DNA of 6,046 bases from Puniceicoccales bacterium. GTDB taxonomy: Bacteria; Verrucomicrobiota; Verrucomicrobiia; Opitutales; UBA953. This document shows positions 5,886 through 6,046 of this stretch, piece after piece. Below the pieces are notes generated by a model. The model made no database searches. It was not told the origin of the DNA and saw only the letters and a list, made by a program, of their open reading frames with translations. The position numbers were made by a program, and so were the translations under genes. The stretch spans positions 1 through 6,046 of the forward strand of contig JAITIB010000108.1 in the NCBI GenBank assembly GCA_031279675.1, read 5' to 3'. Each line of letters begins with the position of its first letter. Within the stretch, counting starts at the first letter, position 1.

Positions 5886-6046
5886 TTGAGTAAGATGACG
5901 AGGAAAGCGAGGACGACGAACTGGCGGCTGGTATTGAGCTTGCGTTCGCAATTTTTCCATAGGCGGCGGCATTTTTCGAGCCAGGCGAAGGAGCGTTCGA
6001 CGATCCAGCGTTTAGGCATAACCACGAAACGATGCAGTTCGTTGCG
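5876..6046 (-). CDS. IS5-family transposase, C-terminal part (start outside window)
   Basis: Read on the minus strand, 56 codons enter from the right edge and end at TGA (5876-5878). The segment FVVMPKRWIVERSFAWLEKCRRLW is the conserved C-terminal DDE region of IS5-family transposases: the Glu of WIVERSF is the likely third catalytic acid, with Arg at KRW before it and basic residues after. The tail RQFVVLAFLVILLKRY also matches the usual hydrophobic end of this group. The enzyme cuts and moves the element. No frame damage is seen in the visible part, but whether the full gene is intact cannot be judged. It converges tail to tail on trxB with 8 bases between stop codons, so trxB read-through would be antisense to it. 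Confidence 0.85.
   Translation of the reverse strand, partial: RNELHRFVVMPKRWIVERSFAWLEKCRRLWKNCERKLNTSRQFVVLAFLVILLKRY

Larger units (their letters stand above)
5868..6046 (-). mobile_element. One end of an IS5-family insertion sequence (rest outside window)
   Basis: The element appears to begin right after the trxB stop with GAGCCTGTTCAA, a terminal sequence of the kind seen in IS5-family elements, and holds the 3' end of a transposase on the minus strand. The transposase stop lies only 8 bases inside this end, typical of compact IS. The three bases just outside the proposed end are TGA, which fits the 3-bp TNA target duplication of the IS1031 group. The other end and second duplication are beyond the window, so length and group are not proven. 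Confidence 0.75.

Overview
This is a GC-rich bacterial window (by eye about 60-65% GC, with G/C at most third codon positions) from a chromosome-like region. Ribosome binding sites are weak or absent in front of most genes. Together with the general look of the thioredoxin reductase, this makes a Verrucomicrobiota (Opitutales-like) origin plausible, but that is an impression and not a demonstration. I found no CRISPR array, tRNA or rRNA, and no clear new multi-gene system.

Layout. At the left edge is the 3' end of a membrane-protein gene (2-100). It ends at TAG, and the same frame stays open with coding-like codon use to 181. A non-coding stretch (182-397) leads to a small, clearly AT-richer gene for a two-helix membrane protein of unknown function (398-877, +). 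It converges on a minus-strand pair: a P1B-4-type heavy-metal exporting ATPase with a His-rich N-terminus (3990-1960), followed 19 bases later by an AEC-family (auxin efflux carrier type) transporter (1940-987). The ATPase gene diverges from a plus-strand pair across a 130-bp intergenic region holding a GC-rich inverted repeat. That pair is a 256-residue protein of unknown function with a very acidic C-terminal tail (4121-4891) and a thioredoxin reductase (4923-5867). Immediately after the reductase stop codon lies one end of an IS5-family insertion sequence, seen as the C-terminus of its transposase on the minus strand (5876-6046, cut by the window).

How they may work together. The ATPase and AEC carrier are probably co-transcribed, as are the acidic protein and TrxB. 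Metal efflux facing thiol-redox repair would be a sensible divergent pairing under metal or oxidative stress, but this is inferred from layout only. Points most worth checking are the IS insertion exactly at the trxB stop codon, the altered FAD-motif residues in TrxB, the Cys cluster in the ATPase nucleotide-binding domain, and the acidic protein beside trxB.
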